Shown here in pieces: positions 50,372 through 58,094 of a stretch of 64,000 nucleotides of DNA. The stretch's first letter is position 1, and each line of letters starts with the position of its first letter. Position numbers and translations under genes: made by a program. The notes beneath the pieces were generated by a model, which did no database searches, was not told the DNA's origin, and saw only the letters and a program-made list of their open reading frames with translations. Source of the DNA: Candidatus Sericytochromatia bacterium S15B-MN24 CBMW_12 (GTDB taxonomy: Bacteria > Cyanobacteriota > Sericytochromatia > S15B-MN24 > UBA4093); NCBI GenBank assembly GCA_002083825.1, contig DAZV01000030.1, positions 1 to 64,000 on the forward strand, in the 5' to 3' direction.

Positions 50372-51307
50372 ATGACTCAGACCACTCCCAAGATCTTCCG
50401 CCCGTTCAGCCGCTTCGCGCTGGTCCTCAGTATCCTGACCCTCGTCCTGATCGTGCTCGGAGCCACCGTCCGCGCCATGGGCGCGGGGCTCGCATGCCCG
50501 GACTGGCCCCTCTGCCACGGTCAGTTCGTTCCCCCGATGGACCCCGAGATCTTCATCGAGTGGTTCCACCGCCTGGTCGCCGCCCTGGTCAGCACCCTCT
50601 TCCTGGGCTTGACCCTCTGGGTCGCCGCGGTCAAGGAGCTTCGCGACAAGTTTCTGCCCCTGGTCCTCTTCTCGGTCGGCCTGCTGATCGTTCAGATCGT
50701 CCTCGGGGCCCTCACCGTCTTGCATCTCCTCGCCTTCGAGACGGTGACCATGCACCTCGGCGCCGGAACCCTCTTCCTCTCGAGCCTCGTGCTCCTCACC
50801 GTCATGGCCTGGAAGGAAGCCGGCGATCACCCCGCCCTTGCCATCCAGCCGAGCATCGTCCGCCCCCTCGCCCTCGCCGCCATGGTGGCCACCTACGGCC
50901 AGATCCTCCTGGGCGGGCTCGTCTCCTCCAAGTATGCGGCCCTCGCCTGTCCGGATTTCCCCGCCTGCCACGGCATGCTCTTCCCCCCGATGATTGGAGC
51001 CGTCGCCACCCACATGATCCATCGCTACGGCGCCTATACCCTGGCCGTGCTCGTCACCGCCCTCATGGTCGCCGCCCGCAAGAGCCCGGACGCCCTCGTC
51101 CGCCGCGGCACCCTCCTCGCCTTCGCCTTTCTCGGCATCCAGGTCGCTCTCGGCATCGCCAACGTCCTCATGCGAGTCCCGGTTCCCCTATCCGCCTCGC
51201 ACCTGGGCGTGGCCGAGCTCCTCCTCGTCACCCTCCTGGTCGTCAATATCGGCATGCTCGGAGATCGGAAGATCGCGTCCGCGGCACGACCCGCGCTCGC
51301 CCAGTAA
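50372..51307 (+). CDS. ctaA: Heme A synthase
   Basis: The 311-aa protein has eight membrane helices in two homologous halves. Each half has a Cys pair in an external loop (LACPDWPLCHGQF and LACPDFPACHGML). The heme-ligand His residues lie in WFHRLVAAL, TMHLGAGTL, MIHRYGAYTL and ASHLGVAEL. It oxidises heme O to heme A for subunit I. It follows the small membrane protein by 14 bases and precedes ctaB by 9, so the whole set is one operon. Confidence 0.94.
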   Translation: MTQTTPKIFRPFSRFALVLSILTLVLIVLGATVRAMGAGLACPDWPLCHGQFVPPMDPEIFIEWFHRLVAALVSTLFLGLTLWVAAVKELRDKFLPLVLFSVGLLIVQIVLGALTVLHLLAFETVTMHLGAGTLFLSSLVLLTVMAWKEAGDHPALAIQPSIVRPLALAAMVATYGQILLGGLVSSKYAALACPDFPACHGMLFPPMIGAVATHMIHRYGAYTLAVLVTALMVAARKSPDALVRRGTLLAFAFLGIQVALGIANVLMRVPVPLSASHLGVAELLLVTLLVVNIGMLGDRKIASAARPALAQ

Positions 51308-51316
51308 GGAGCTTTC

Positions 51317-52234
51317 ATGTCGATTGCGGCAAAAATCGAAGGAGAAACGAGCTTCCTGGGAGTCGTTCGTGACTACTACCAGCTCACCAAGCCGACGATC
51401 GTCATGCTCATGCTCGTCACCGCCTTGCCCGCCTTGCTCATGACGGGCAAGGCGCCCGAGCCGTCCACCGGCTTCATCGCCCTGGCCGGAACCTGGCTCG
51501 CGGCCTCGTCGGCCAGCGCCATCAACCACTACATCGATCGCCACGTCGACGTCGTCATGGAGCGCACCCGCAGCCGCCCCATCCCGCGCGCCAGGGTCAC
51601 CCCGGCGCGCGCTCTCGCCTTCGGCATCCTCCTCGGCATCCTTTCGGTGCTGCTGCTCGGTCTCATGGCCAACTGGGCAGCGGCTGGGGTCGCGCTCGCC
51701 AGCATCCTGTTCTACACCCTGGTCTACACCTGGTGGCTGAAGCCTCGCACTCCCCAGAACATCGTCATCGGCGGCGCCGCCGGCGCAACCGCGCCCTTGA
51801 TCGTCTGGGCTGCCCTCACCGGCGAGCTCGGTCTCGCCGCCTGGCTGATGTTCGCGGTCATCTTCATCTGGACCCCCCCTCACTTCTGGGCCCTCGCCCT
51901 CTTCCGCAAGGAGGACTACGCCAAGGCCAAGATCCCCATGATGCCCGTGGTCGCAGGCGAAGACTCCACCCGTTTCCAGATGCTGGTTTACACCCTCCTC
52001 TTGATCCCGACTTCTCTCAGTCTCTTCTGGGTCGGTGCCAACGGCTTGCTTTACCTCGCCGGCGCCCTCGCCCTAAACGGCCTCTTCGCCCGGCACGCCT
52101 GGACGGTCTTTCGACGGAAGGACGTCGCCGATGCCAAGCGGATGTTCATCTTCTCCAACTACTACCTGATGATCCTCTTCGCCATGCTCTTCCTGGACGC
52201 CGCGCTGACGCTGATTCTCGAGTCTGTCGCCTAG
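51317..52234 (+). CDS. ctaB: Protoheme IX farnesyltransferase (heme O synthase)
   Basis: The 305-aa UbiA-family membrane prenyltransferase converts heme B to heme O. The first Asp/Asn-rich motif is INHYIDRHVDVVMERTRSRP (about residues 71-90), with the second region FIWTPPHFWALALFRKEDYAKAKIPMMPVV (about 190-220). Nine helices are predicted. Its product feeds CtaA. Confidence 0.95.
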   Translation: MSIAAKIEGETSFLGVVRDYYQLTKPTIVMLMLVTALPALLMTGKAPEPSTGFIALAGTWLAASSASAINHYIDRHVDVVMERTRSRPIPRARVTPARALAFGILLGILSVLLLGLMANWAAAGVALASILFYTLVYTWWLKPRTPQNIVIGGAAGATAPLIVWAALTGELGLAAWLMFAVIFIWTPPHFWALALFRKEDYAKAKIPMMPVVAGEDSTRFQMLVYTLLLIPTSLSLFWVGANGLLYLAGALALNGLFARHAWTVFRRKDVADAKRMFIFSNYYLMILFAMLFLDAALTLILESVA

Positions 52235-52268
52235 CCGGCCCCACCCTCTCGTATCAAAGGAACCAACG

Positions 52269-52763
52269 ATGAGCCAGAATTCGACGACAAGCAAGCGCGG
52301 AATCCCTCTCGGCAAGGTGATCGTGCTCGGCATCCTCGCCGCCGGCTTGGGAGCCGGCCTCATGGTGCGCCAGGTCGGCATGCAGCAATGGGAGCTCAGC
52401 AAGCAGTTTTACCGCGAGCATACGACCGTCCTCCGCGCGATCGACGCGCTGCAGGGCGAGATCCGCCAGGGACTCCCCCCCGCGGCGGCCCTGGTCAAGG
52501 TCTCGGAGATCGCGCCGGGCCTGAGGAACGCGATCAACGGCCGCACCTACTACACCCTCTCGCGCGAGCAGGATTACCTCGACACCGTGAGCCGCTGGGC
52601 CAATAGCGAAGCCCCTCTCCGGGATGTGGAGGGGGCCTTCGGGGTGCTGGTGGGCCGGATCGCGCTCGAGTCGGAGAGCCTCCAGGATGCTCCCTTCCGG
52701 TTCGCCACCGTGCCCGAGCCGGGAACCGTTCCGGTCATCGAGCGCAGGCGCCGGATGATCTAG
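52269..52763 (+). CDS. Hypothetical membrane-anchored protein
   Basis: The 164-aa protein has one N-terminal helix (VIVLGILAAGLGAGLMV, residues 17-33) and an extracytoplasmic helical domain. No heme, copper or iron-sulfur motif is seen. It is the last gene of the oxidase operon by position (34 bases after ctaB), so an assembly or regulatory role is possible. It converges with the next gene with a 4-base overlap. Confidence 0.7.
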   Translation: MSQNSTTSKRGIPLGKVIVLGILAAGLGAGLMVRQVGMQQWELSKQFYREHTTVLRAIDALQGEIRQGLPPAAALVKVSEIAPGLRNAINGRTYYTLSREQDYLDTVSRWANSEAPLRDVEGAFGVLVGRIALESESLQDAPFRFATVPEPGTVPVIERRRRMI

Positions 52764-52975
52764 GGGCGATCCTCTTGAGAATCGGGCCGTTCGGCGCGTC
52801 GCTGGTCGGGAGCCTCGGGCTCCGAGGCTGCGAACTCGTACTCGATTCCGCCGGGGCGGTTTCGGGCCCGGAGCGACGCCGAGATCCCGATGGCTGCCAG
52901 GGCGAACGCCACGAGCAGGAAGCCTATCAGGGGAACGTAGAACCAGAGTTCAGCTACCAGGTCCCCGAACTGCAT
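52760..52975 (-). CDS. 71-aa single-pass membrane protein
   Basis: The product starts MQFGDLVAELWFYVPLIG and has one helix (VPLIGFLLVAFALAAIGISA, residues 14-34), followed by a charged tail rich in Arg/Glu/Pro. A near-perfect SD, AAGGAGG, is 5 bases before the ATG. It lies 11 bases after the upstream SHOCT membrane-protein gene on the same strand, forming a two-gene operon. Unknown function; a small cofactor of a membrane complex is possible. Confidence 0.7.
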   Translation of the reverse strand: MQFGDLVAELWFYVPLIGFLLVAFALAAIGISASLRARNRPGGIEYEFAASEPEAPDQRRAERPDSQEDRP

Positions 52976-52986
52976 GGCGGCCTCCT

Positions 52987-53724
52987 TTACGGCTCACCGA
53001 CCCACTGACGGCGCAGGGTCTGGTATTCCTCCCAGCTGATTTCCCCCTGGTCGAAGCGGGCTCTCAGCTTGCGGCGCTCGGCTTCGCGATCGGTGGTCGA
53101 CTCCTCGGGCATTTCCGCCGTGAACACTCCCGCTTCCGCGGGGCCGGGGAGCGCGAAGACGTAGGCCGCCATCAGAGCGAACGAGGCCAAAAGGGCGACG
53201 ATCAGGTTGCGGCCGCCGTCGTCGGGCGCCCCGCCTTGAACCGTCTGGGTGGTGGTGGCCACCGCGAAGTAGGCGAAAGCCACGACCGTTCCGAAGATCA
53301 GGTGCCCCGCCATCTGCATGAGGGCTTCCTGGGGCCCCAGCTTGATTCCCCAGGTTCCCGGATCCTCCACCTCGCCCTCCTGGATATGCGGGTTGAAGCG
53401 CCGCGCCACGTCGATGAGAAACATCGACAAGACCCAGTGGTAGAGGCCGAACATCATCCCCACGAAAGGAGCCCATGCACCGGGCCAGAGCCCCACGAGG
53501 TCGAAGATCCAGGCGTAGACCAGCGCGAAGACGACGCCGAAGCTGAAGTGAAGCAGGAGCCCCACCGCTCTGCCCGCCTGGTTCAGAGGCATCAGGATGC
53601 CCCCCAGGAGCTTGGCGAAGTCCAGGTGAACCCAGCCCAGCGCCAGGCCCATCATCAGGAAGGCCGTCAGCGCGAAGGTTCCCCAGAGGCCCGCCACGAC
53701 CGCATCGTAAAGATTGAAAGGCAT
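52987..53724 (-). CDS. Membrane protein with C-terminal SHOCT-like motif
   Basis: The 245-aa protein has six predicted helices (about residues 8-30, 36-55, 56-76, 84-104, 138-160 and 173-193). After them, the tail LRARFDQGEISWEEYQTLRRQ matches a SHOCT short helical domain, an oligomerisation module. SD GGGAGGA precedes the ATG. It is divergent from the monoheme cytochrome c gene. Its role is unknown; the context is respiratory. Confidence 0.75.
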   Translation of the reverse strand: MPFNLYDAVVAGLWGTFALTAFLMMGLALGWVHLDFAKLLGGILMPLNQAGRAVGLLLHFSFGVVFALVYAWIFDLVGLWPGAWAPFVGMMFGLYHWVLSMFLIDVARRFNPHIQEGEVEDPGTWGIKLGPQEALMQMAGHLIFGTVVAFAYFAVATTTQTVQGGAPDDGGRNLIVALLASFALMAAYVFALPGPAEAGVFTAEMPEESTTDREAERRKLRARFDQGEISWEEYQTLRRQWVGEP

Positions 53725-53890
53725 CGCAATCCTCCCCTCGTGGCACCGGACTGGAGCTTAATCCATCGTTACGTCGCGTGACAAGCCGCGTATGATCGCT
53801 TTCGAGGGGCTTGGAAACGCGCGCTTCCGGGTAAACTACGGATTGTTCGCTTTTCACGGCTCACGTAGGTTATAGGGAGGAGGATTCGGC

Positions 53891-54229
53891 ATGTCACGCG
53901 CCCTCACGCTGCTGCTGAGCGCGGCGATCAGTATCGCCGTCTTGCCGAGCGCAAAGGCTGCGCCCTCGGGCGCGGAGCTGTTCACCCGCAAGGGCTGCAT
54001 CGGCTGCCACGTGCTCAAGGGCCACGAGGGAGCCGTGGGAACGATGGGCCCCGATCTCTCGAAGATCGGAGCCACGCGCGATCGGGCCTTCCTTCTGGCC
54101 TGGATTCGCGACCCCCAGGCCATGGCGCCCGGCTCTCGCATGCCGACGCTCGGTCTGACCCAAGTCGAGGCCGAGTTATTGGCCGATTACCTACTCTCCG
54201 AGCGTCCGCGCAAGGGGAAGCGACGCTAA
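53891..54229 (+). CDS. Small periplasmic monoheme cytochrome c
   Basis: The 112-aa product has a signal peptide (ALTLLLSAAISIAVLPSAKA, residues 4-23) and one heme motif, RKGCIGCHVLKG, with the Met ligand in SRMPTLGL. The mature part (about 88 aa) is a class I cytochrome c likely to shuttle electrons between the bc complex and the oxidase. It is strikingly similar, along its whole length, to the last domain of the pentaheme cytochrome at 58095. SD GGAGGA is 9 bases upstream. Confidence 0.92.
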   Translation: MSRALTLLLSAAISIAVLPSAKAAPSGAELFTRKGCIGCHVLKGHEGAVGTMGPDLSKIGATRDRAFLLAWIRDPQAMAPGSRMPTLGLTQVEAELLADYLLSERPRKGKRR

Positions 54230-54280
54230 AACGACGGTGACGCTGGGAACCCCGCAGGATGCGGGTCCGAGAGGGCCTGG

Positions 54281-54303
54281 CCGCGGGAAAATATTTCCCG
54301 CGG
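54281..54303. promoter_or_regulatory. Perfect palindrome upstream of the bc-complex operon
   Basis: CCGCGGGAAA-ATA-TTTCCCGCGG, a 10-3-10 inverted repeat 73 bases before the next start codon. No T-run follows, so it is either a weak terminator for the cytochrome c gene or an operator. An imperfect hairpin (GGAACCCCGC/GCGGGTCC) lies just before it. Confidence 0.5.
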
Positions 54304-54375
54304 CATGCCACCGAGCCCCTTAAAATGTGGTTTAATTGGTATTGATTCGCCGTATATCCTCTGAGGAAGGGGCTC

Positions 54376-56205
54376 ATGAGCAACAAAGACTATTCGCTCA
54401 AGGTCACGGACCTCGACTGGATCCGTGAAAACATCAAGTGCATGGCAGGCTGCCCGGTTAATACCTATGCCGGCGGCCATTTTGGCTATATTGGCTTGAT
54501 CGTCCAGGGGCGCTACGAAGAAGCTTACAAGATCGCGCACTACCCCAATCCGTTCCCGGTCGCCTGCGGTTACACCTGCGGCGCCCCCTGTCAGACCACA
54601 TGTCGTCGCAACGACTTCGACACGACGGTCCAGATTCGCGATCTCAAGCGCTTCCTGGTGGATACCCACTTCGATCGCTTCGGGCACTTCGAGGTTGACC
54701 GTCCCGTCGTGGCCAAGCACCAGGGTAAGAAGGTCGCCGTCATCGGCGCCGGACCTGGTGGGCTCACCGCCGCCCTGGATCTGGCCGAAAAGGGCTACGA
54801 GGTCGTCGTCTTCGACGCCCTTCCCGAAGGTGGCGGCATGATGCGCTATGGCGTGCCGTCCTATCGCTATCCCCGCGAGATGCTGAAGCTCGAGATCGAG
54901 GCCATCGCGAAGCGCGGCGTCGAGATCCGCTACAATACCCGGATCGGCCGCGACGTCATGCTCGGCGATCTTCGTCGCGAGTACGACGCGGTGGTTCTCG
55001 CCATCGGCTTCAACGACTCGCGCAATCTGCCCATTCCCGGCCATGAGGCCCAGAACATCCATGGTGCCGTGACCATCCTGAAGGAACAGTTCCTCGGGAA
55101 CGATCAGGGTGCCATGATCCGGGGCAAGAAGGTGGTCGTCATCGGGGGCGGTAACGTCGCCTTCGACGCCGCCCGCGTCTCGGTTCGTCTCGGCGCCGCC
55201 GCGGTGACGCTGACGGCGATGGAGACCTACGACAAGATGCCTGCCGACCTTGAAGAAAAGGAAGAGGGCGCCGAGGAGGGGGTCACCATCGTCAACCAGC
55301 ACGGACCCCAGCGGTTCGAGGTGGGCGAGAACGGTGCGGTCAAGGGTCTCTGGGCCAAGCAGGTCGATTCGATCTTCGACAAGGAAGGTCGCTTCAATCC
55401 CAGCTTCGTCGAGGGGTCGGACAAGCTTTTCGAGGCCGATGTCATCATGGTGGCTATCGGTCAGGCGGCTAACCTCGATCTGATCAAGGATTGCCCGGAT
55501 CTCGAGCTCGGGCCTCGCGGGACGCCGAGTTGCGATCTCAACACCCAGATGACGACCGCCGAAGGAGTCTTCCTCGCGGGCGACATCGAGACGGGTCCGC
55601 GGCTGATCATCACGGCGATCGCCTCCGGCCACCGTTGTGCCGATCAGATCGACCGTTGGTTGCATGACGGCAAGGCCTCCGTGGATCCCACGACCTTCAA
55701 GTTCAACCTTGCCACCTTGGAGAATTACCAGTTCCCCGCAGCGGACTACGAGGTGCGGCCTTTCGTGCCCATCCCCTTGGCTCCGCTGGAGGTTCGCAAG
55801 GTCAGCATGGTGGATCAGGCTCACACGGGCTACACCGAGGAGATGGCCATCAAGGAAGCCGAGCGCTGCCTTTGGTGCGACGTCAACACTCCGATCGACG
55901 ATTCGGAGTGCATCCTCTGCAACGGCTGCGTGGACGTCTGTCCCTACAACACCCTTCACATGGTCGATCTGGAGATGGTTGAGCCCGATACCGAAGCCGC
56001 GCGGGCGGTCGAGCAGAAGCTCGGAATGCCGCTCAACGAGGCCAAGGCCGCGCTTGCCGCTCAGGGATATGATTTTGACGGCACCTTGATGATCAAGGAC
56101 GAGCGACTCTGCGTCCGCTGTGGTCTCTGCGCGATGCGCTGCCCCACGGGCGCTATCCGGATGGAACACCTGCTTCAGGAGGATACGCCACAGTATGCAT
56201 ACTAA
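54376..56205 (+). CDS. GltD-like NAD(P)/FAD oxidoreductase with two ferredoxin-type clusters
   Basis: The 609-aa protein has an N-terminal Fe-S region like the glutamate synthase small subunit (CMAGCPVNTYAGG, CGYTCGAPCQTTCRR, residues 22-80), an FAD site (VAVIGAGPGGLTAALDLAEKG, about 116-136), an NAD(P) site (VVVIGGGNVAFDAARVSVRLG, about 255) and a second FAD contact (GVFLAGDIETG). Its C-terminus adds two [4Fe-4S] motifs (CILCNGCVDVCP and CVRCGLCAMRCP, about 515-600). It overlaps the Rieske gene by 11 bases, so it is part of the bc operon, presumably feeding electrons from NAD(P)H or ferredoxin into the complex. GltB is absent, so it is not a glutamate synthase. Confidence 0.85.
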   Translation: MSNKDYSLKVTDLDWIRENIKCMAGCPVNTYAGGHFGYIGLIVQGRYEEAYKIAHYPNPFPVACGYTCGAPCQTTCRRNDFDTTVQIRDLKRFLVDTHFDRFGHFEVDRPVVAKHQGKKVAVIGAGPGGLTAALDLAEKGYEVVVFDALPEGGGMMRYGVPSYRYPREMLKLEIEAIAKRGVEIRYNTRIGRDVMLGDLRREYDAVVLAIGFNDSRNLPIPGHEAQNIHGAVTILKEQFLGNDQGAMIRGKKVVVIGGGNVAFDAARVSVRLGAAAVTLTAMETYDKMPADLEEKEEGAEEGVTIVNQHGPQRFEVGENGAVKGLWAKQVDSIFDKEGRFNPSFVEGSDKLFEADVIMVAIGQAANLDLIKDCPDLELGPRGTPSCDLNTQMTTAEGVFLAGDIETGPRLIITAIASGHRCADQIDRWLHDGKASVDPTTFKFNLATLENYQFPAADYEVRPFVPIPLAPLEVRKVSMVDQAHTGYTEEMAIKEAERCLWCDVNTPIDDSECILCNGCVDVCPYNTLHMVDLEMVEPDTEAARAVEQKLGMPLNEAKAALAAQGYDFDGTLMIKDERLCVRCGLCAMRCPTGAIRMEHLLQEDTPQYAY

Positions 56206-56740
56206 TCCGAACGGGGCGAACGCGCCGGAAATCGAATCGGGAGACGATCGCGTCACGCGTCGCCGCTTCCTGCAGGCCGGCTCGGCTGCCGCAGCCCTGG
56301 CTCTGGGCGGCACCGCGGTGGGCGGCCTTCGTTACATCTTCCCCAACGTGCTCTACGAGCCCTCCAACAAGCTCAAGGCGGGAAATCCCACGGAATTCGC
56401 CGATGGCACCGTGACCTACTACGCCGAGAAGAACGTCTTCATCCGGAAAAGCACCGAGGGCTTCATGGCCATCTCCAGCGTCTGCGCCCACCTGGGTTGC
56501 TCGGTGACCTGGCATGGCGACAAGGACCTCGGCGAAGGCCAGGCCAAGCTTGACGGAGAAAAACTCAAGGGCGAGTTCCATTGCCCTTGTCATGGCTCGG
56601 TCTACACCCCCAAGGGTGAGATCCTGGCCGGCCCCGCACCCCGTGGGCTGGACATCTTTCAGGTGTCCATTGCCAAGGACGGCCAGTTGATGGTTGACCT
56701 GGGCTCGCTTGCCACTCAGCGCAATCCCATCCAGGTCTAG
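56195..56740 (+). CDS. Tat-exported Rieske iron-sulfur protein
   Basis: I start at MHTNPNGANAPEIESG (56195); 181 aa. A twin-arginine signal-anchor (VTRRRFLQAGSAAAALALGG) sends the folded protein across the membrane. The [2Fe-2S] ligands are in VCAHLGCSVTW (Cys, His) and HCPCHGSVYTPKGEILAGPAPR (Cys, His, with the disulfide Cys). It takes electrons from quinol bound to cytochrome b and passes them to cytochrome c. It is between the flavoprotein and cytochrome b genes. Confidence 0.95.
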   Translation: MHTNPNGANAPEIESGDDRVTRRRFLQAGSAAAALALGGTAVGGLRYIFPNVLYEPSNKLKAGNPTEFADGTVTYYAEKNVFIRKSTEGFMAISSVCAHLGCSVTWHGDKDLGEGQAKLDGEKLKGEFHCPCHGSVYTPKGEILAGPAPRGLDIFQVSIAKDGQLMVDLGSLATQRNPIQV

Positions 56741-56757
56741 GCTAGGAGAGCAGATCG

Positions 56758-57507
56758 GTGTCCAACAATCTGGTGAACAAGCTTTATCAATCGAAGCTCT
56801 GGAAGTCCGTCTTCCGCCACGGGCTTCCCAACACCCCCAAGAATCAATCCCTCGTCACTTTCACCAACGTCTTCCTTCACCTGCACGCGGTGAAGGTGAA
56901 GACCCGGTCGCTCCGGTTCGACGCCACCTACTGGCTCGGCGGCATCTCGCTGGTGCTGTTCGGGTTGCTGACCTTCACCGGCGTCGTCTTGATGTTCTAC
57001 TACGTGCCCAGCACCAGTCTGGCCTACGAGAACATGAAGGATCTCGCCTTCGCGGTCAGCTTCGGTGACATCTTCCGTAACGCTCACCGCTGGAGTGCCC
57101 ACCTGATGGTGCTCTCGGTCTTCCTGCACATGTGCCGGGTCTTCTGGTCGGGTGCCTACAAGGCCCCCCGGGAGTTCAACTGGGTCATCGGAGTCTTTCT
57201 CTTCCTTTTCACCCTGTTGCTCTCGTTCTCGGGCTACCTCCTGCCCTGGGACCAGCTGGCCATCTGGGCCATCACCGTCGGTACCAACATGGCCAAGTAC
57301 GCTCCCTTCATCGGACCGGACATCAAGTTCGCGCTCCTGGGCGGCAACCTGGTCGGACAGAACGCCCTCATCCGCTTCTACGTCCTCCACTGCGTGGTTT
57401 TCCCCCTCGTCGTGGCGGTGCTGCTGGCGGTCCACTTCTGGCGCATCCGCAAGGATGGCGGGCTTGCCGATCCCGGTGATCCCACTTCCGCCAACGTCCT
57501 GATGTAG
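56758..57507 (+). CDS. Cytochrome b, N-terminal half (b6-type)
   Basis: The 249-aa protein has four membrane helices and the four heme-ligand His residues: [22 protein letters not shown] (first pair, about residues 117-138) and [27 protein letters not shown] (second pair, about 205-232). The quinol-site loop has [13 protein letters not shown]. The start is GTG at 56758 with SD AGGAGA. Splitting from the C-terminal half is as in b6f and Gram-positive bc complexes rather than in proteobacterial bc1. Confidence 0.95.
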   Translation: MSNNLVNKLYQSKLWKSVFRHGLPNTPKNQSLVTFTNVFLHLHAVKVKTRSLRFDATYWLGGISLVLFGLLTFTGVVLMFYYVPSTSLAYENMKDLAFAVSFGDIFRNAHRWSAHLMVLSVFLHMCRVFWSGAYKAPREFNWVIGVFLFLFTLLLSFSGYLLPWDQLAIWAITVGTNMAKYAPFIGPDIKFALLGGNLVGQNALIRFYVLHCVVFPLVVAVLLAVHFWRIRKDGGLADPGDPTSANVLM

Positions 57508-57519
57508 GAGGAGACTACA

Positions 57520-58062
57520 GTGGCCAATACCGTCAAGGGTCGCAACCCCAAGGATCTCCAGGAGATCAACGAAGGCGTCGGCTTGTACGCCGTCGTCCGG
57601 GGCGTGCGCGGATACAACAAGGAACGCGAGAACCGCGAGCTGGTCTTCACCTGGCCGCATCTCTTCATGCGCGAAGTCGTCATGACGTTCGCGGTCACCG
57701 TGGTCATCGTGCTCATGGCGATCCTGTTCCAGGCTCCGCTCGAAGAGATAGCCAACCCCTCGATTTCCCCCAACCCTGCCAAGGCTCCCTGGTACTTCCT
57801 GAGCCTCCAGGAGATTCTCCACTACTTCCCGCCCAACTGGGCCGGAGTCTTCCTCCCTGGCCTCATCCTGGTGGGCTTGATGGCGATTCCTTACATCGAC
57901 ACCAATCCCTCGCTGAGGGTCGAAGACCGGCCCTTCGCGATCAGCCTCTGGAACTTCTTCTGTTCGCTGATGGCGGTGCTCACCTACATCGGGACCTTCT
58001 TCCGGGGTCCGGGTTGGGAGTGGGCCTGGCCCTGGCGTGACGGCATCTTCACCGTCTTCTAG
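57520..58062 (+). CDS. Cytochrome b, C-terminal half (subunit IV-type)
   Basis: The 180-aa protein has three helices (about residues 51-71, 104-124 and 138-156). The quinol-oxidation motif, PEWY in bc1 and b6f, is replaced by NPAKAPWYFLSLQEILHYF, so the catalytic Glu is Ala-Pro here, as in some non-proteobacterial complexes. It starts at GTG 57520, 12 bases after the N-terminal half. Confidence 0.92.
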   Translation: MANTVKGRNPKDLQEINEGVGLYAVVRGVRGYNKERENRELVFTWPHLFMREVVMTFAVTVVIVLMAILFQAPLEEIANPSISPNPAKAPWYFLSLQEILHYFPPNWAGVFLPGLILVGLMAIPYIDTNPSLRVEDRPFAISLWNFFCSLMAVLTYIGTFFRGPGWEWAWPWRDGIFTVF

Positions 58063-58094
58063 GCCAGCAATCGAAAGATAGGATTGAGATACTC

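Noticed and set aside
54376-56205. Glutamate synthase small subunit (gltD)
   Set aside because: No gltB, two extra ferredoxin clusters and overlap with the Rieske gene point to a respiratory role.
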